In this document: positions 1-6,399 of the stretch, in pieces
Layout: the number at the start of each line of letters is the position of its first letter
Position numbering within the stretch: the stretch's first letter is position 1
Assembly: GCA_002432715.1 (NCBI GenBank)
Contig: DJGJ01000033.1
Location: forward strand, 1-30,448
DNA length: 30,448 nucleotides
From: Sphaerochaeta sp. UBA5849
GTDB taxonomy: Bacteria > Spirochaetota > Spirochaetia > Sphaerochaetales > Sphaerochaetaceae
Reading direction: 5' to 3'
Made by a program: the position numbers and the translations under genes
The notes under the pieces: generated by a model
The model's input: the letters and a program-made list of their open reading frames with translations, nothing else
What the model was told of the DNA's origin: nothing
Database searches by the model: none

Positions 1-1197
1 CCACAGGAAAAGTGATTGACCCTTAATTTTCCTAAAAGGTCGAATTTCTTGCATACGCTTCTCAGCATCCGGCAGAGAGTATGCCGATTGGATATAGCAT
101 CTAAAAGAGCCAAGGTTGCACACAAAATCGACTTCAAGCTGCTTGCGGGTCACTTTACCATCCTCGCCTTTCTCCGCAATCTGCACGACACCGACATCTA
201 CGCAGTAACCCCTCATGCAAAGCTCATTGTATAGTACATTCTCCATAGAATAAGTTGGCTCAATTTGTCGGAAATTTAGCCTCGCATTGCGAAGACCAAG
301 ATCTGAGAAGTAGTATTTCATGGGAGTCTCAATATATCTCTTCCCCTTGATGTCATACCGGAGTGCAGGCTCAATCAGGTAAGAATCTTCAAGATGATCC
401 AGATATTTCTTGATGGTTTTGGGTGTGATTTTCGACTTCTTGACTGACTTGAATGTATTTCTCAACTTCTCTGGATTTGTCAGGGATCCAATCGATGAAG
501 CTAGGAAGTTGAGAAGATCCTCCAGTTCCCCACTATTCTTAATTCGATTGCGTTTTATGATATCCCGAAGGTAAATCTCACTGAACAAGTTCTTCAACAC
601 TGCAGTTTTTTCACTGGCGCCGTCACAAAGGACCACCTGGGGGATGCCCCCATACAGAATATACTCAGACAAGCCCATATATCGATCACCGTTGAAAACC
701 GACATGAACTCTGCAAAACTCAACGGATACATATGGATTTCATCGCCACGACCTGCAAACTCAGTAATGATATCCTTTGACAAAAATTTTGCATTACTTC
801 CTGTTACGAATACATCCATGTGCTTGCTGCGAAGATACCCATTCAATACCGATTCAAAACAGTCCATCAACTGTACTTCATCAAGCAGCAGGTAGTACAT
901 TCCTGAGCCAGATACCATGGAGTGGATATATGCCAAAAACTTCTCGGGATCAACACCTCGCTTTTCCTTTTCCATGAGCACAGGACTATCACCGATCAGG
1001 AAAAGGTCATCTGCCGAATCGAATGCAAAACGTATGATATGGTCGGGATCAACACCGGTTGCAATCAAATGATTATAGAACAAGGTATTCAACAGATATG
1101 ACTTTCCGCATCGGCGGATACCGGTGATTACTTTGATCAAGCCGTTGTGTTTCTTTTTAATCAACCTACCTAAGTAGAAGTCTCGGTTAATTTCCAT
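1..1197 (-). CDS. AAA-family ATPase with DUF4143 C-terminal domain (C-terminus cut by window edge)
   Basis: The frame is open from an ATG at 1197 to the window edge, 399 codons. Walker A is GIRRCGKS at residues 26-33, and the Walker B-like YYLLLDEVQ lies near residue 100. A sensor-like VTGSNAKFLS and the DUF4143 region (SSIGSLTNP, YDIKGKRYIETPMKYYFSDLGLRNAR split over two blocks, then QLEVDFV) follow. Compared with its paralogue at 6400-7701, about 45 C-terminal residues are missing beyond base 1. The start is supported by AAAGGGGCTGTAGC before ATG and by an N-terminus (MEINRDFYLGRL) that lines up with the paralogue. The function of this family is unsettled; members are P-loop ATPases often found in variable regions. 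The terminal EVDFV...YIQ pattern resembles a PD-(D/E)XK fold in which the ExK motif is degenerate. The next gene on this strand (phzF-like) is about 100 bases upstream. Confidence 0.92.
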   Translation of the reverse strand, partial: MEINRDFYLGRLIKKKHNGLIKVITGIRRCGKSYLLNTLFYNHLIATGVDPDHIIRFAFDSADDLFLIGDSPVLMEKEKRGVDPEKFLAYIHSMVSGSGMYYLLLDEVQLMDCFESVLNGYLRSKHMDVFVTGSNAKFLSKDIITEFAGRGDEIHMYPLSFAEFMSVFNGDRYMGLSEYILYGGIPQVVLCDGASEKTAVLKNLFSEIYLRDIIKRNRIKNSGELEDLLNFLASSIGSLTNPEKLRNTFKSVKKSKITPKTIKKYLDHLEDSYLIEPALRYDIKGKRYIETPMKYYFSDLGLRNARLNFRQIEPTYSMENVLYNELCMRGYCVDVGVVQIAEKGEDGKVTRKQLEVDFVCNLGSFRCYIQSAYSLPDAEKRMQEIRPFRKIKGQSLFLW

Positions 1198-1303
1198 GCT
1201 ACAGCCCCTTTGCGAAAGATTTTTGCAACCTTATACATTTCTCTGTCCTGGATGACACAATAGACATCCTATCATACACTCCAGTTGACTCATTTGCAGT
1301 GTT

Positions 1304-2155
1304 TCATTTGTCATAGAATGTTCCTTTGGCAAGTATAGATACATTCCCGCTGACAAAGATGTTTCCTGTTTCTTTTTCTTTCAAGACACGGAGTTCACTG
1401 GGTCTTCCAAGGAATCGACCCTGATGGATGATCATCTCCTCTCCCTCAGGGCAGACGCCGTGCTTACACAGATAGGAGCCCACAGGTCCGGCTGCGCTGC
1501 CTGTGGCCACGTCTTCCAACCCGCTGAAATCCCAAGTTCTCCCTTCCATTGCCTCGATGGAAAACACATAGGCAAACTTTGCACCATAGGAGAGAAGCAA
1601 CGATTCGTAATCATTTGAAAACATTCCTGCCCGTTCAAGTCCGCTATGGATGGGGACGATCAGGTACGGCAAACCGGTTGTCACAACCTCCAAAGGGTAC
1701 GCTGCAGCAAGATCGTCCATACCCAAGCCAAGCGGGGCGATCAACTTCGGGTAGTCGGATGGAGCAATACACCCGATTGTCTGTGCTGGCCCCTGATTCA
1801 TACTGCAGCCATACTCGTGCCGATCTTTGATGGCAACACTGCTGACGTCAACATCCTTGGCGTTCAGGTGGAACCGGATTTCAGCCTTTTCTTTGCAAGC
1901 ATCCAGTATCTGCACCACGGCCGCAGCACCAAGAATCGGATGCCCGGCAAAGTCCAGTTCCTCATCCTTCGTGAAAATTCTTGCCCTGTATTCACAGTCA
2001 CCCAGCTTTCTCAGGAAAATCGTTTCATACTGCTTCATTTCCCGAGTGATCTGAAGCATCGTCTCACTTGTGGGAAATCGGTTGCAAACCAAGACGGTCA
2101 ATCCATTTCCTGTAAGCGGCCCTTTTGAAAATACATCAACATGGTAGTATTGCGT
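1304..2155 (-). CDS. PhzF-family isomerase/epimerase-like protein, apparent ACG start
   Basis: PhzF-fold proteins isomerise small metabolites; the substrate here is unknown. Family signatures are present: QITREMKQYET with the expected catalytic Glu (residue 44 from the ACG), DFAGHPILGAAAVV, and VATGSAAGPVGSYL near the C-terminus. The first conventional start is TTG at 2101 (265 aa), but the in-frame codons before it encode YYHVDVFSKGPLTGN, the hallmark PhzF N-terminus (usually xVDVFT...GNP). No ATG, GTG or TTG lies between the preceding in-frame TGA (2161-2159) and that segment. An ACG at 2155-2153 sits 6 nt after a strong AGGAGG. I therefore start the gene at ACG (283 aa). Either it initiates at ACG, or an ATG-to-ACG change has weakened or killed it, leaving a TTG-initiated product without the first strand. 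The family call is firm; the start is not. Confidence 0.83.
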   Translation of the reverse strand, partial: TQYYHVDVFSKGPLTGNGLTVLVCNRFPTSETMLQITREMKQYETIFLRKLGDCEYRARIFTKDEELDFAGHPILGAAAVVQILDACKEKAEIRFHLNAKDVDVSSVAIKDRHEYGCSMNQGPAQTIGCIAPSDYPKLIAPLGLGMDDLAAAYPLEVVTTGLPYLIVPIHSGLERAGMFSNDYESLLLSYGAKFAYVFSIEAMEGRTWDFSGLEDVATGSAAGPVGSYLCKHGVCPEGEEMIIHQGRFLGRPSELRVLKEKETGNIFVSGNVSILAKGTFYDK

Positions 2156-2158
2156 ACG

Positions 2159-2362
2159 TCACCTCCTCAATAGGTTGCAGCAGTCTTTGGATACCTTGTA
2201 TCGTTTTGCAAATACAACCCTTCTGTACTTTCCAGCAGGAAGATTCACATCACCTTCCCATTGATGAAGATAGGGATTATCTTCTAGACTTTTCAAAACA
2301 CAAGCAACCTCGTTCCTCAAAATCTTCTCAACATCCAAATCAATACTGATACGGCCATCGAC
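2159..2362 (-). other. 67-codon open frame, probably C-terminal remnant of an unknown gene
   Basis: Reading on from the duplicated rumA stop codon, the minus strand stays open for 67 codons in the rumA-tail frame and ends at TGA 2161-2159, three bases before the ACG proposed as the phzF-like start. The peptide has a normal, protein-like composition (for example NPYLHQWEGDVNLPAGKYRR). There is no ATG; a TTG near 2332 is the only possible start and has no Shine-Dalgarno sequence. Its last codons supply the AGGAGG used by the next gene. I do not recognise the family. It may be the surviving 3' end of the gene that originally followed rumA. Confidence 0.3.
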
Positions 2363-2393
2363 TTAATCACTGCTTAAAAGGACCACCGTCTCA
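2353..2393. repeat. 41-bp direct repeat, copy 1: duplicated rumA 3' end (att-like)
   Basis: These 41 bases are identical, in the same orientation, to 4264-4304, which contains the last nine codons and stop of the rRNA methyltransferase plus 10 bases beyond it. Similarity continues imperfectly for about 25-30 bases on the low-coordinate side (2321-2352 against 4232-4263) and stops abruptly on the other side. This copy is detached from any methyltransferase body. A short perfect repeat of a conserved gene's 3' end is the usual footprint of site-specific integration, so this is read as the distal att site of an old element. Confidence 0.8.
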
Positions 2394-2475
2394 TCTGTTG
2401 TTGATTTAAGTGTCCAAGACTCATACACCGATTTCCCATTGTATGCCACAGGGAACTTGAATTGAACAGTCTTTA

Positions 2476-2610
2476 TTAGGCTACCATGTCTTCCCGTCTT
2501 TTCCGGATAGGATTTGGCTCATCATACAGCAACCTGTAGAGCGAATGGTCAATCGCCTTTTCCTTGTTTCCATCCTTTCCATATAGAAAACAATGAGAAT
2601 ACCGGCTGTT
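2476..2610 (-). pseudogene. Relic of an HK97-type phage portal protein
   Basis: The minus-strand frame between stops at 2613-2611 and 2478-2476 contains FLYGKDGNKEKAIDHSLYRL followed by LYDEPNP. The block DHSLYRLLYDEPNP matches the conserved N-terminal motif of HK97-family portal proteins (typically DHPLYRLLHDEPNP, after a segment ending in a charged KEKA-like stretch). Only about 40 of roughly 400 residues are recognisable, and there is no start codon or ribosome-binding site. The next frame (to about 2394) stays open into the duplicated rumA tail. It lies inside the 41-bp repeats, which fits prophage decay. The recognition is from memory of the motif, not from a search. Confidence 0.62.
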
Positions 2611-2673
2611 TCAAACCTTTGTCATTAAAACTATTGTCTCGACGTCGTTTTCTTTGGGCAAGCGAGTTCAATC

Positions 2674-3984
2674 TCAAATCACATCATTCATGACGATCCA
2701 GGTTCCTTCTTTTCTCCCGCCTCGCCTTTGTACGACACCTTTCTCCTTCAGCTGAGTAAGGACTTTTCTTACATAGCCATCCGAATATCCCGTAGTCGTA
2801 ACAAGCTCACGAATCGTGATATGAGGATTATTGTTGATCTCTTCAATCACTGCTTTTTCAGCTTGGGTCAGGATAATTTTGATACCTTTCAATATCTCTT
2901 CTGAAATGCCTTTATCATAATTGAACGGTATGGTCACATTGATAAAATTTTCCATGATATCAAATGCCTGCCGTCCATAACTGCTGATGATCAAAGGCAC
3001 ACCATGTCCTGTCTGTTCTACATACCCAAGCTGCCCGAATATCTTTTGCAGCTTTGCATTGACCGGCTTACTGATCCCCTTGAAAAATTCATCCTTAGTC
3101 AGATCAGCCGGAAGTCCTCCGGTAGATATTATTTCTATTCTGTCTGAAAAAACACATACTGCAGGCGGGTTGCCTTTTTCCCATTTTGTATGCAGACATG
3201 CGTTCTGCCAGGCTTCTTTAAAACTAGCCGCATCGAATAGCTTTTCCTCTTCCCTTTTGTGGTTTCCCATAGTGACTCTTGTTTCATTAATCGAATCCAT
3301 ATAATCAAGTACTTTGTCCATGGAAGTCACAAGACAGGTGCCTCCATACTCATTCCTTTTGATGATACTTGTCTTATCCTTCCCCGCGAAAGAAACGACT
3401 TTTATGGAAATGTCATTTACATCCGCCAGAAGGTACGCCATGAGATTGTATTTTCCAGAACTTGTTTTCAGCCCAGTATTATTCTCAAAGGTTTCCTGGT
3501 CAACGGTTAAACCGGAAGAAACGAAAGAGATCTTCAGTTTGGTAAACGAAAGATCTTGAGCCGGAGCTTCCATGATCGTTATTGGATCTGCAGCCGTTTT
3601 TTGATTCATTAGTTCCTTCAAGGCTGATGGGCTGAGCTCTCTGTCTTCATCTGCGGACCGCATATAATATCTTCCATAGGCAGAGTATGGCTTATCAGAG
3701 CCTTGGACCTCGATTTTGATTACATTCTTCCCGTCAATAAGTTCCGAGGAAATCGACGGAATAATCTGCGGTTTAACAAAGTTCGCAATTGCCTGGGATA
3801 TTTCACGCAGTGTTCTGTCTCCGAGCTGCTGTCCCCCAATATCACCGCTGTCTTTCACGCCAAAGTATAATACCCCGTGTCCGTTTTTATTCAGCATCGA
3901 AGAAAGTGATATGAGGCCCTCTTTAAGTTCACCAGTTGTCTTCTTAAATTCGAGGGTTTCGGTCTCTGTTCCGAGATTTTTCAT
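2674..3984 (-). CDS. AlbA_2 (Schlafen-like) ATP-binding putative transcriptional regulator
   Basis: About 436 aa. The N-terminal AlbA_2/Schlafen-type domain carries LEFKKTTGELKEGLISLSS and GVLYFGVKDSGDIGGQ. The middle to C-terminal half has a RecG-like HATPase_c_4 segment (PPAVCVFSDRIEIISTGGLP, then YVEQTGHGVPLI). A winged helix closes the protein (ITIRELVTTTGYSDGYVRKV). Such proteins are annotated as ATP-dependent DNA helicase-like or transcriptional regulators and are common in mobile and defence-rich regions. The start is set at ATG 3984 because GGAGAGCGGCC precedes it and MKNLGTETETLEFK matches the usual family N-terminus. ATG 4023 would add 13 residues but has no Shine-Dalgarno sequence. 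It is the main cargo of the interval between the 41-bp repeats. Composition is more AT-rich than the arg or glnN genes. Its target is unknown. Confidence 0.88.
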   Translation of the reverse strand: MKNLGTETETLEFKKTTGELKEGLISLSSMLNKNGHGVLYFGVKDSGDIGGQQLGDRTLREISQAIANFVKPQIIPSISSELIDGKNVIKIEVQGSDKPYSAYGRYYMRSADEDRELSPSALKELMNQKTAADPITIMEAPAQDLSFTKLKISFVSSGLTVDQETFENNTGLKTSSGKYNLMAYLLADVNDISIKVVSFAGKDKTSIIKRNEYGGTCLVTSMDKVLDYMDSINETRVTMGNHKREEEKLFDAASFKEAWQNACLHTKWEKGNPPAVCVFSDRIEIISTGGLPADLTKDEFFKGISKPVNAKLQKIFGQLGYVEQTGHGVPLIISSYGRQAFDIMENFINVTIPFNYDKGISEEILKGIKIILTQAEKAVIEEINNNPHITIRELVTTTGYSDGYVRKVLTQLKEKGVVQRRGGRKEGTWIVMNDVI

Positions 3985-4026
3985 GGCCGCTCTCCAATCA
4001 TCAGCTTTTCCGGGGTATAACATATC

Positions 4027-4203
4027 TCAGCGTTTTTTGCTACTCTTTTTTCTACTTTTTTTTGCTACCTTATTGCCACTCTTCAGTAGCAGTAAAAGCA
4101 TGTATGCTGGATAACTCTCCCATTCGCGAATTCCAGCTTTTTTCTTAACTTTGGCAATGTAAAGGGAATAGACCTCTACCCCTGGCAAAAGCCTTGATTT
4201 CAT
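4027..4203 (-). CDS. Small Lys/Arg-rich hypothetical protein
   Basis: 58 codons from ATG 4203, which has GGGG six bases upstream; a longer reading from ATG 4215 has no ribosome-binding site. The C-terminal third is almost entirely K, S and R (VAKKSRKKSSKKR at the end), giving a very basic protein, and the DNA there is a low-complexity run of GTAGCAAAAAA-like units. No domain is recognised. It ends just upstream of the AlbA_2-type gene, on the same strand and inside the repeat-bounded interval, so the two may be co-transcribed. A basic tail suggests nucleic-acid binding, but that is a guess; it could also be a chance frame. Confidence 0.38.
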   Translation of the reverse strand: MKSRLLPGVEVYSLYIAKVKKKAGIREWESYPAYMLLLLLKSGNKVAKKSRKKSSKKR

Positions 4204-4263
4204 TATAAGCCCCATTTATGACAAGAATTACAAGCTCTTAAACATCCCAATCACTATTGAAAT

Positions 4264-4304
4264 GGCCATCGACTTAATCACTGCTTAAAAGGACCACCGT
4301 CTCA
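4264..4304. repeat. 41-bp direct repeat, copy 2: within the rumA 3' end (att-like)
   Basis: This copy is in place: it covers the last codons of the methyltransferase (ETVVLLSSD and stop) and 10 bases downstream. It is identical to 2353-2393 at an offset of 1911 bases. Because the gene's reading frame and stop are preserved across the repeat, insertion at this point would have left the host gene functional, as integrases that target gene 3' ends usually do. Confidence 0.8.
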
Positions 4305-5431
4305 ATGTGCTCGGTATGCGGGAACATATCCACCGGTTGTATTCCCCGTACCTGATAGTCGCTGAACCGTAAAAGGTAACGAAGGTCCCGCTCAAGCGTC
4401 CTGGGGTTGCAGGAGATATACACAATACGTTTGGGAGCGAGCTTGATGGCCGCTGCCAAAAAGCGCTCATCGCTGCCGCTGCGAGGGGGATCGAGGAACA
4501 GCACATCACAAAGGCGTTTGGCCTTCGCCATCTCCTTCAGCTGTACCGAAGCATCGGCACAGATGAACTCGGCATTGGCCAAGTTGTTGCGCTCGGCATT
4601 CAGCTTGGCATCTTCAACAGCCTGTTCATTCGATTCAATACCAAGAACATACCTTGCACCCTCCTTGGCGGCTATCAAGGCAATGGTTCCGGTTCCGCAG
4701 TAGGCATCGATAACCACGTCTTCCTTGCCAATTTGGGCCATACGCATGGCCAGCGAATACAGGACTTGGGACTGCTCGACATTGACCTGAAAGAAAGAGG
4801 AAGGAGAGATGCGGAAGGTAAGGGAGCAGAGATGTTCCTCAATAAATCCCTTGCCCCAGAGCACCTTGATGGGGATTTCGCTGAGCACCATGCTGGTGTG
4901 TTCACGGTTCATATTCAGTGCTATGGTGGTAATCTCGGGGTGCTTCTGCTTCAGTGCCGCGATGAAGTTGTCGGCAGAGGGAAGGGGCCACTGCCCGCAG
5001 ACGAGCACTACGATGGCCTCGCCTGTCTTACGGCTGATCTTGATCAGGACATGGCGAAGATAGCCGAATCCTTCATCCTCATCATAGGCGGAAATCTGAA
5101 ACCGGGTGGCAAGGTTGCGGATGGTCTTGAGGATGTCGTCGGCAAGGGGATGCTGGACCATGCACGAACGGATCGGAACCAAATGGTGGGTACCCTCCTG
5201 ATAAATACCGCTTATCAGGCTGCCTTTCCAATCATAGCCGAAGGTGGCTTGCACTTTGGTCCGATATTGAGTCGGATCTTCCATTCCTTGTATGGGAGCA
5301 ATCGGACCGAACTGCCCAAGCAGCTCATCCACATAGCGCATTTTCATCTCCAACTGTTTGGGGTAGGAGTAATCCATCAACTGACAGGCTCCACAGGTGC
5401 GGGCCAAGGGACATTTTGCATAACGTTTCAT
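4274..5431 (-). CDS. rumA: 23S rRNA (uracil-5-)-methyltransferase, RumA/RlmCD type
   Basis: SAM-dependent methylation of a uridine C5 in 23S rRNA (m5U). 385 aa, shorter than E. coli RlmD because there is no N-terminal TRAM domain. The [4Fe-4S] cysteines are C7, C13 and C16 (CPLARTCGACQL) plus the Cys in PIRSCMVQ. The C-terminal Rossmann domain has FFQVN, the SAM loop DAYCGTGTIALIAA, DPPRSG, the catalytic-Cys motif SCNPRTLERD and the terminal FPHTEHIETVVLL. It is divergent from the FAH gene with about 70 bases between. No clear Shine-Dalgarno sequence precedes ATG 5431. The last codons are duplicated at 2353-2393. The rlmCD/rumA 3' end is a known integration hotspot for streptococcal ICEs and prophages. 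Which uridine(s) are modified cannot be told from sequence. Confidence 0.95.
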   Translation of the reverse strand: MKRYAKCPLARTCGACQLMDYSYPKQLEMKMRYVDELLGQFGPIAPIQGMEDPTQYRTKVQATFGYDWKGSLISGIYQEGTHHLVPIRSCMVQHPLADDILKTIRNLATRFQISAYDEDEGFGYLRHVLIKISRKTGEAIVVLVCGQWPLPSADNFIAALKQKHPEITTIALNMNREHTSMVLSEIPIKVLWGKGFIEEHLCSLTFRISPSSFFQVNVEQSQVLYSLAMRMAQIGKEDVVIDAYCGTGTIALIAAKEGARYVLGIESNEQAVEDAKLNAERNNLANAEFICADASVQLKEMAKAKRLCDVLFLDPPRSGSDERFLAAAIKLAPKRIVYISCNPRTLERDLRYLLRFSDYQVRGIQPVDMFPHTEHIETVVLLSSD

Positions 5432-5466
5432 GGTTACACGGTGGTGGGAAATACATAGTTTGTCAA

Positions 5467-5495
5467 TTGTCTTTCCTACCTCTCTTTGCTATGCT
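5467..5495 (+). promoter_or_regulatory. Promoter of the FAH gene, leaderless-type geometry
   Basis: TTGTCT (5467-5472), a 17-bp spacer, then TATGCT (5490-5495). The ATG at 5502 is only 7 bases after the -10 element, so transcription should begin at or within a base or two of the start codon. The bases before the ATG contain no purine-rich Shine-Dalgarno sequence, consistent with a leaderless mRNA. This is inference from spacing. Confidence 0.45.
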
Positions 5496-5501
5496 GACGC
5501 T

Positions 5502-6254
5502 ATGAAATACCTACGCTTCAAACATCAGGATACAATCAGCTACGGACTGCTCGAGGGCGATACCGTCCAAGTACTCGAAGGAACACCATTCGATACGTAC
5601 AACATTACCGATAGAAAGCTCGCATTGACGGAAGTAGAAATACTGACTCCTTGCGACTACTCCAAGGCCATATGCATCGGCCTCAACTACAAGGACCATG
5701 CCCAGGAGTTCCAGCTTCCTATACCAACCGAACCGGTGGTATTCATCAAACCATCCACCGCTGCGTTGCAGCAAGGCGGAGTCATCCAGTACCCTGCGAT
5801 GTGCAAGCGCCTTGACTACGAGGCAGAGCTCGCCATCGTCATCGGAAAGAAAGCAAGGTTCGTCCCGATTACCGAGGTAAACAAGTACATCCTCGGCTAC
5901 ACCTGTGCAAACGACGTAACCGCCCGAGACCTGCAGCCCAAGCAGGGCCAGTGGACCATTTCCAAGAGCTTTGACACCTTCTGCCCCTTCGGCCCGTTCA
6001 TCAGCGACGAGGTCGATCCCTCCAACCTGGCCATCGAAAGCAGGGTGAACGGCAGGACCATGCAGAAGTCCAATACCAGCAATCTCATCTTCTCCGTTCC
6101 CTTCCTGGTGAGCTACCTCTCCCAGGTCATGACGCTGCTGCCCGGGGACATCATCCTTACCGGAACGCCGGGGGGTATCAGCGGGATGCACCATGGGGAT
6201 ACGGTACAGATCATCATCGAAGGCTTGGGAGTGCTGAAGAATACAATCGGTTAA
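5502..6254 (+). CDS. Fumarylacetoacetate hydrolase (FAH) family protein
   Basis: 250 aa from ATG 5502 (MKYLRFKHQDTISYG). An upstream extension to 5430 is possible on paper but overlaps the divergent promoter region. The FAH fold is clear: CIGLNYKDHAQEF, PVVFIKPSTA, LDYEAELAIVIGKKARFV and GYTCANDVTARDLQ, with the acidic metal-binding residues in EAE and ARD. It ends with GDIILTGTPGGIS, typical of bacterial FAH-type proteins such as 2-hydroxyhepta-2,4-diene-1,7-dioate isomerase, acylpyruvase and oxaloacetate decarboxylase homologues. The substrate cannot be assigned. It is convergent with the DUF4143 block, where a fragment of an ATPase reads antisense right after its stop. A diverged, internally deleted copy of this gene lies at 7843-7984. 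Confidence 0.93.
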   Translation: MKYLRFKHQDTISYGLLEGDTVQVLEGTPFDTYNITDRKLALTEVEILTPCDYSKAICIGLNYKDHAQEFQLPIPTEPVVFIKPSTAALQQGGVIQYPAMCKRLDYEAELAIVIGKKARFVPITEVNKYILGYTCANDVTARDLQPKQGQWTISKSFDTFCPFGPFISDEVDPSNLAIESRVNGRTMQKSNTSNLIFSVPFLVSYLSQVMTLLPGDIILTGTPGGISGMHHGDTVQIIIEGLGVLKNTIG

Positions 6255-6261
6255 GCAGGAA

Positions 6262-6372
6262 ATTATCGAGGGTCACTACCAGTTTCAGGTAGTGATCCTT
6301 GACAGCCAATAGGTTGGCGACTTCTCTATCGGAGTGCTCAACAACAGGAAAATTTCTAAGTCCGACATCATA
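6262..6372 (-). pseudogene. C-terminal relic of a DUF4143 ATPase next to the intact FAH gene
   Basis: The minus strand here reads HSDREVANLLAVKDHYLKL, then VVTLDNFLLN. This is the same C-terminal segment as in the intact ATPase at 7944-9188 (NSDREIANLLAVKDHYPKL...). About 16 residues between VTLDD and FLLN are missing, apparently as an in-frame deletion of about 48 bases. The rest of the gene is absent: similarity stops near 6370, and the unrelated-in-detail ATPase at 6400-7701 begins there. The fragment contains an 8-bp hairpin (6273-6280 with 6288-6295) that could end FAH transcripts, though it has no T-tract. Confidence 0.8.
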
Positions 6373-6399
6373 CGGAACTCTTGTATTTCATACTCTGTA

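Noticed and set aside
4027..4203. Homology between the small Lys-rich ORF and the 67-codon frame at 2159-2362
   Set aside because: Both have an LPxG-like start and basic residues after a rumA-tail repeat, but the DNA does not align beyond chance.
2353..4304. Simple tandem duplication of the rumA region as the cause of the 41-bp repeats
   Set aside because: Only the extreme 3' end of rumA is repeated, and the interval contains unrelated genes and a phage relic; a tandem duplication would carry more of rumA.
4733..5458. 241-codon plus-strand frame opposite rumA
   Set aside because: The minus strand carries all catalytic motifs of the methyltransferase; the antisense frame has none.
6273..6295. 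Intrinsic terminator for the FAH gene
   Set aside because: The 8-bp hairpin has no T-run, and the same hairpin lies inside the coding sequence of the intact ATPase (near 8052-8075), so it is explained by the coding relic.
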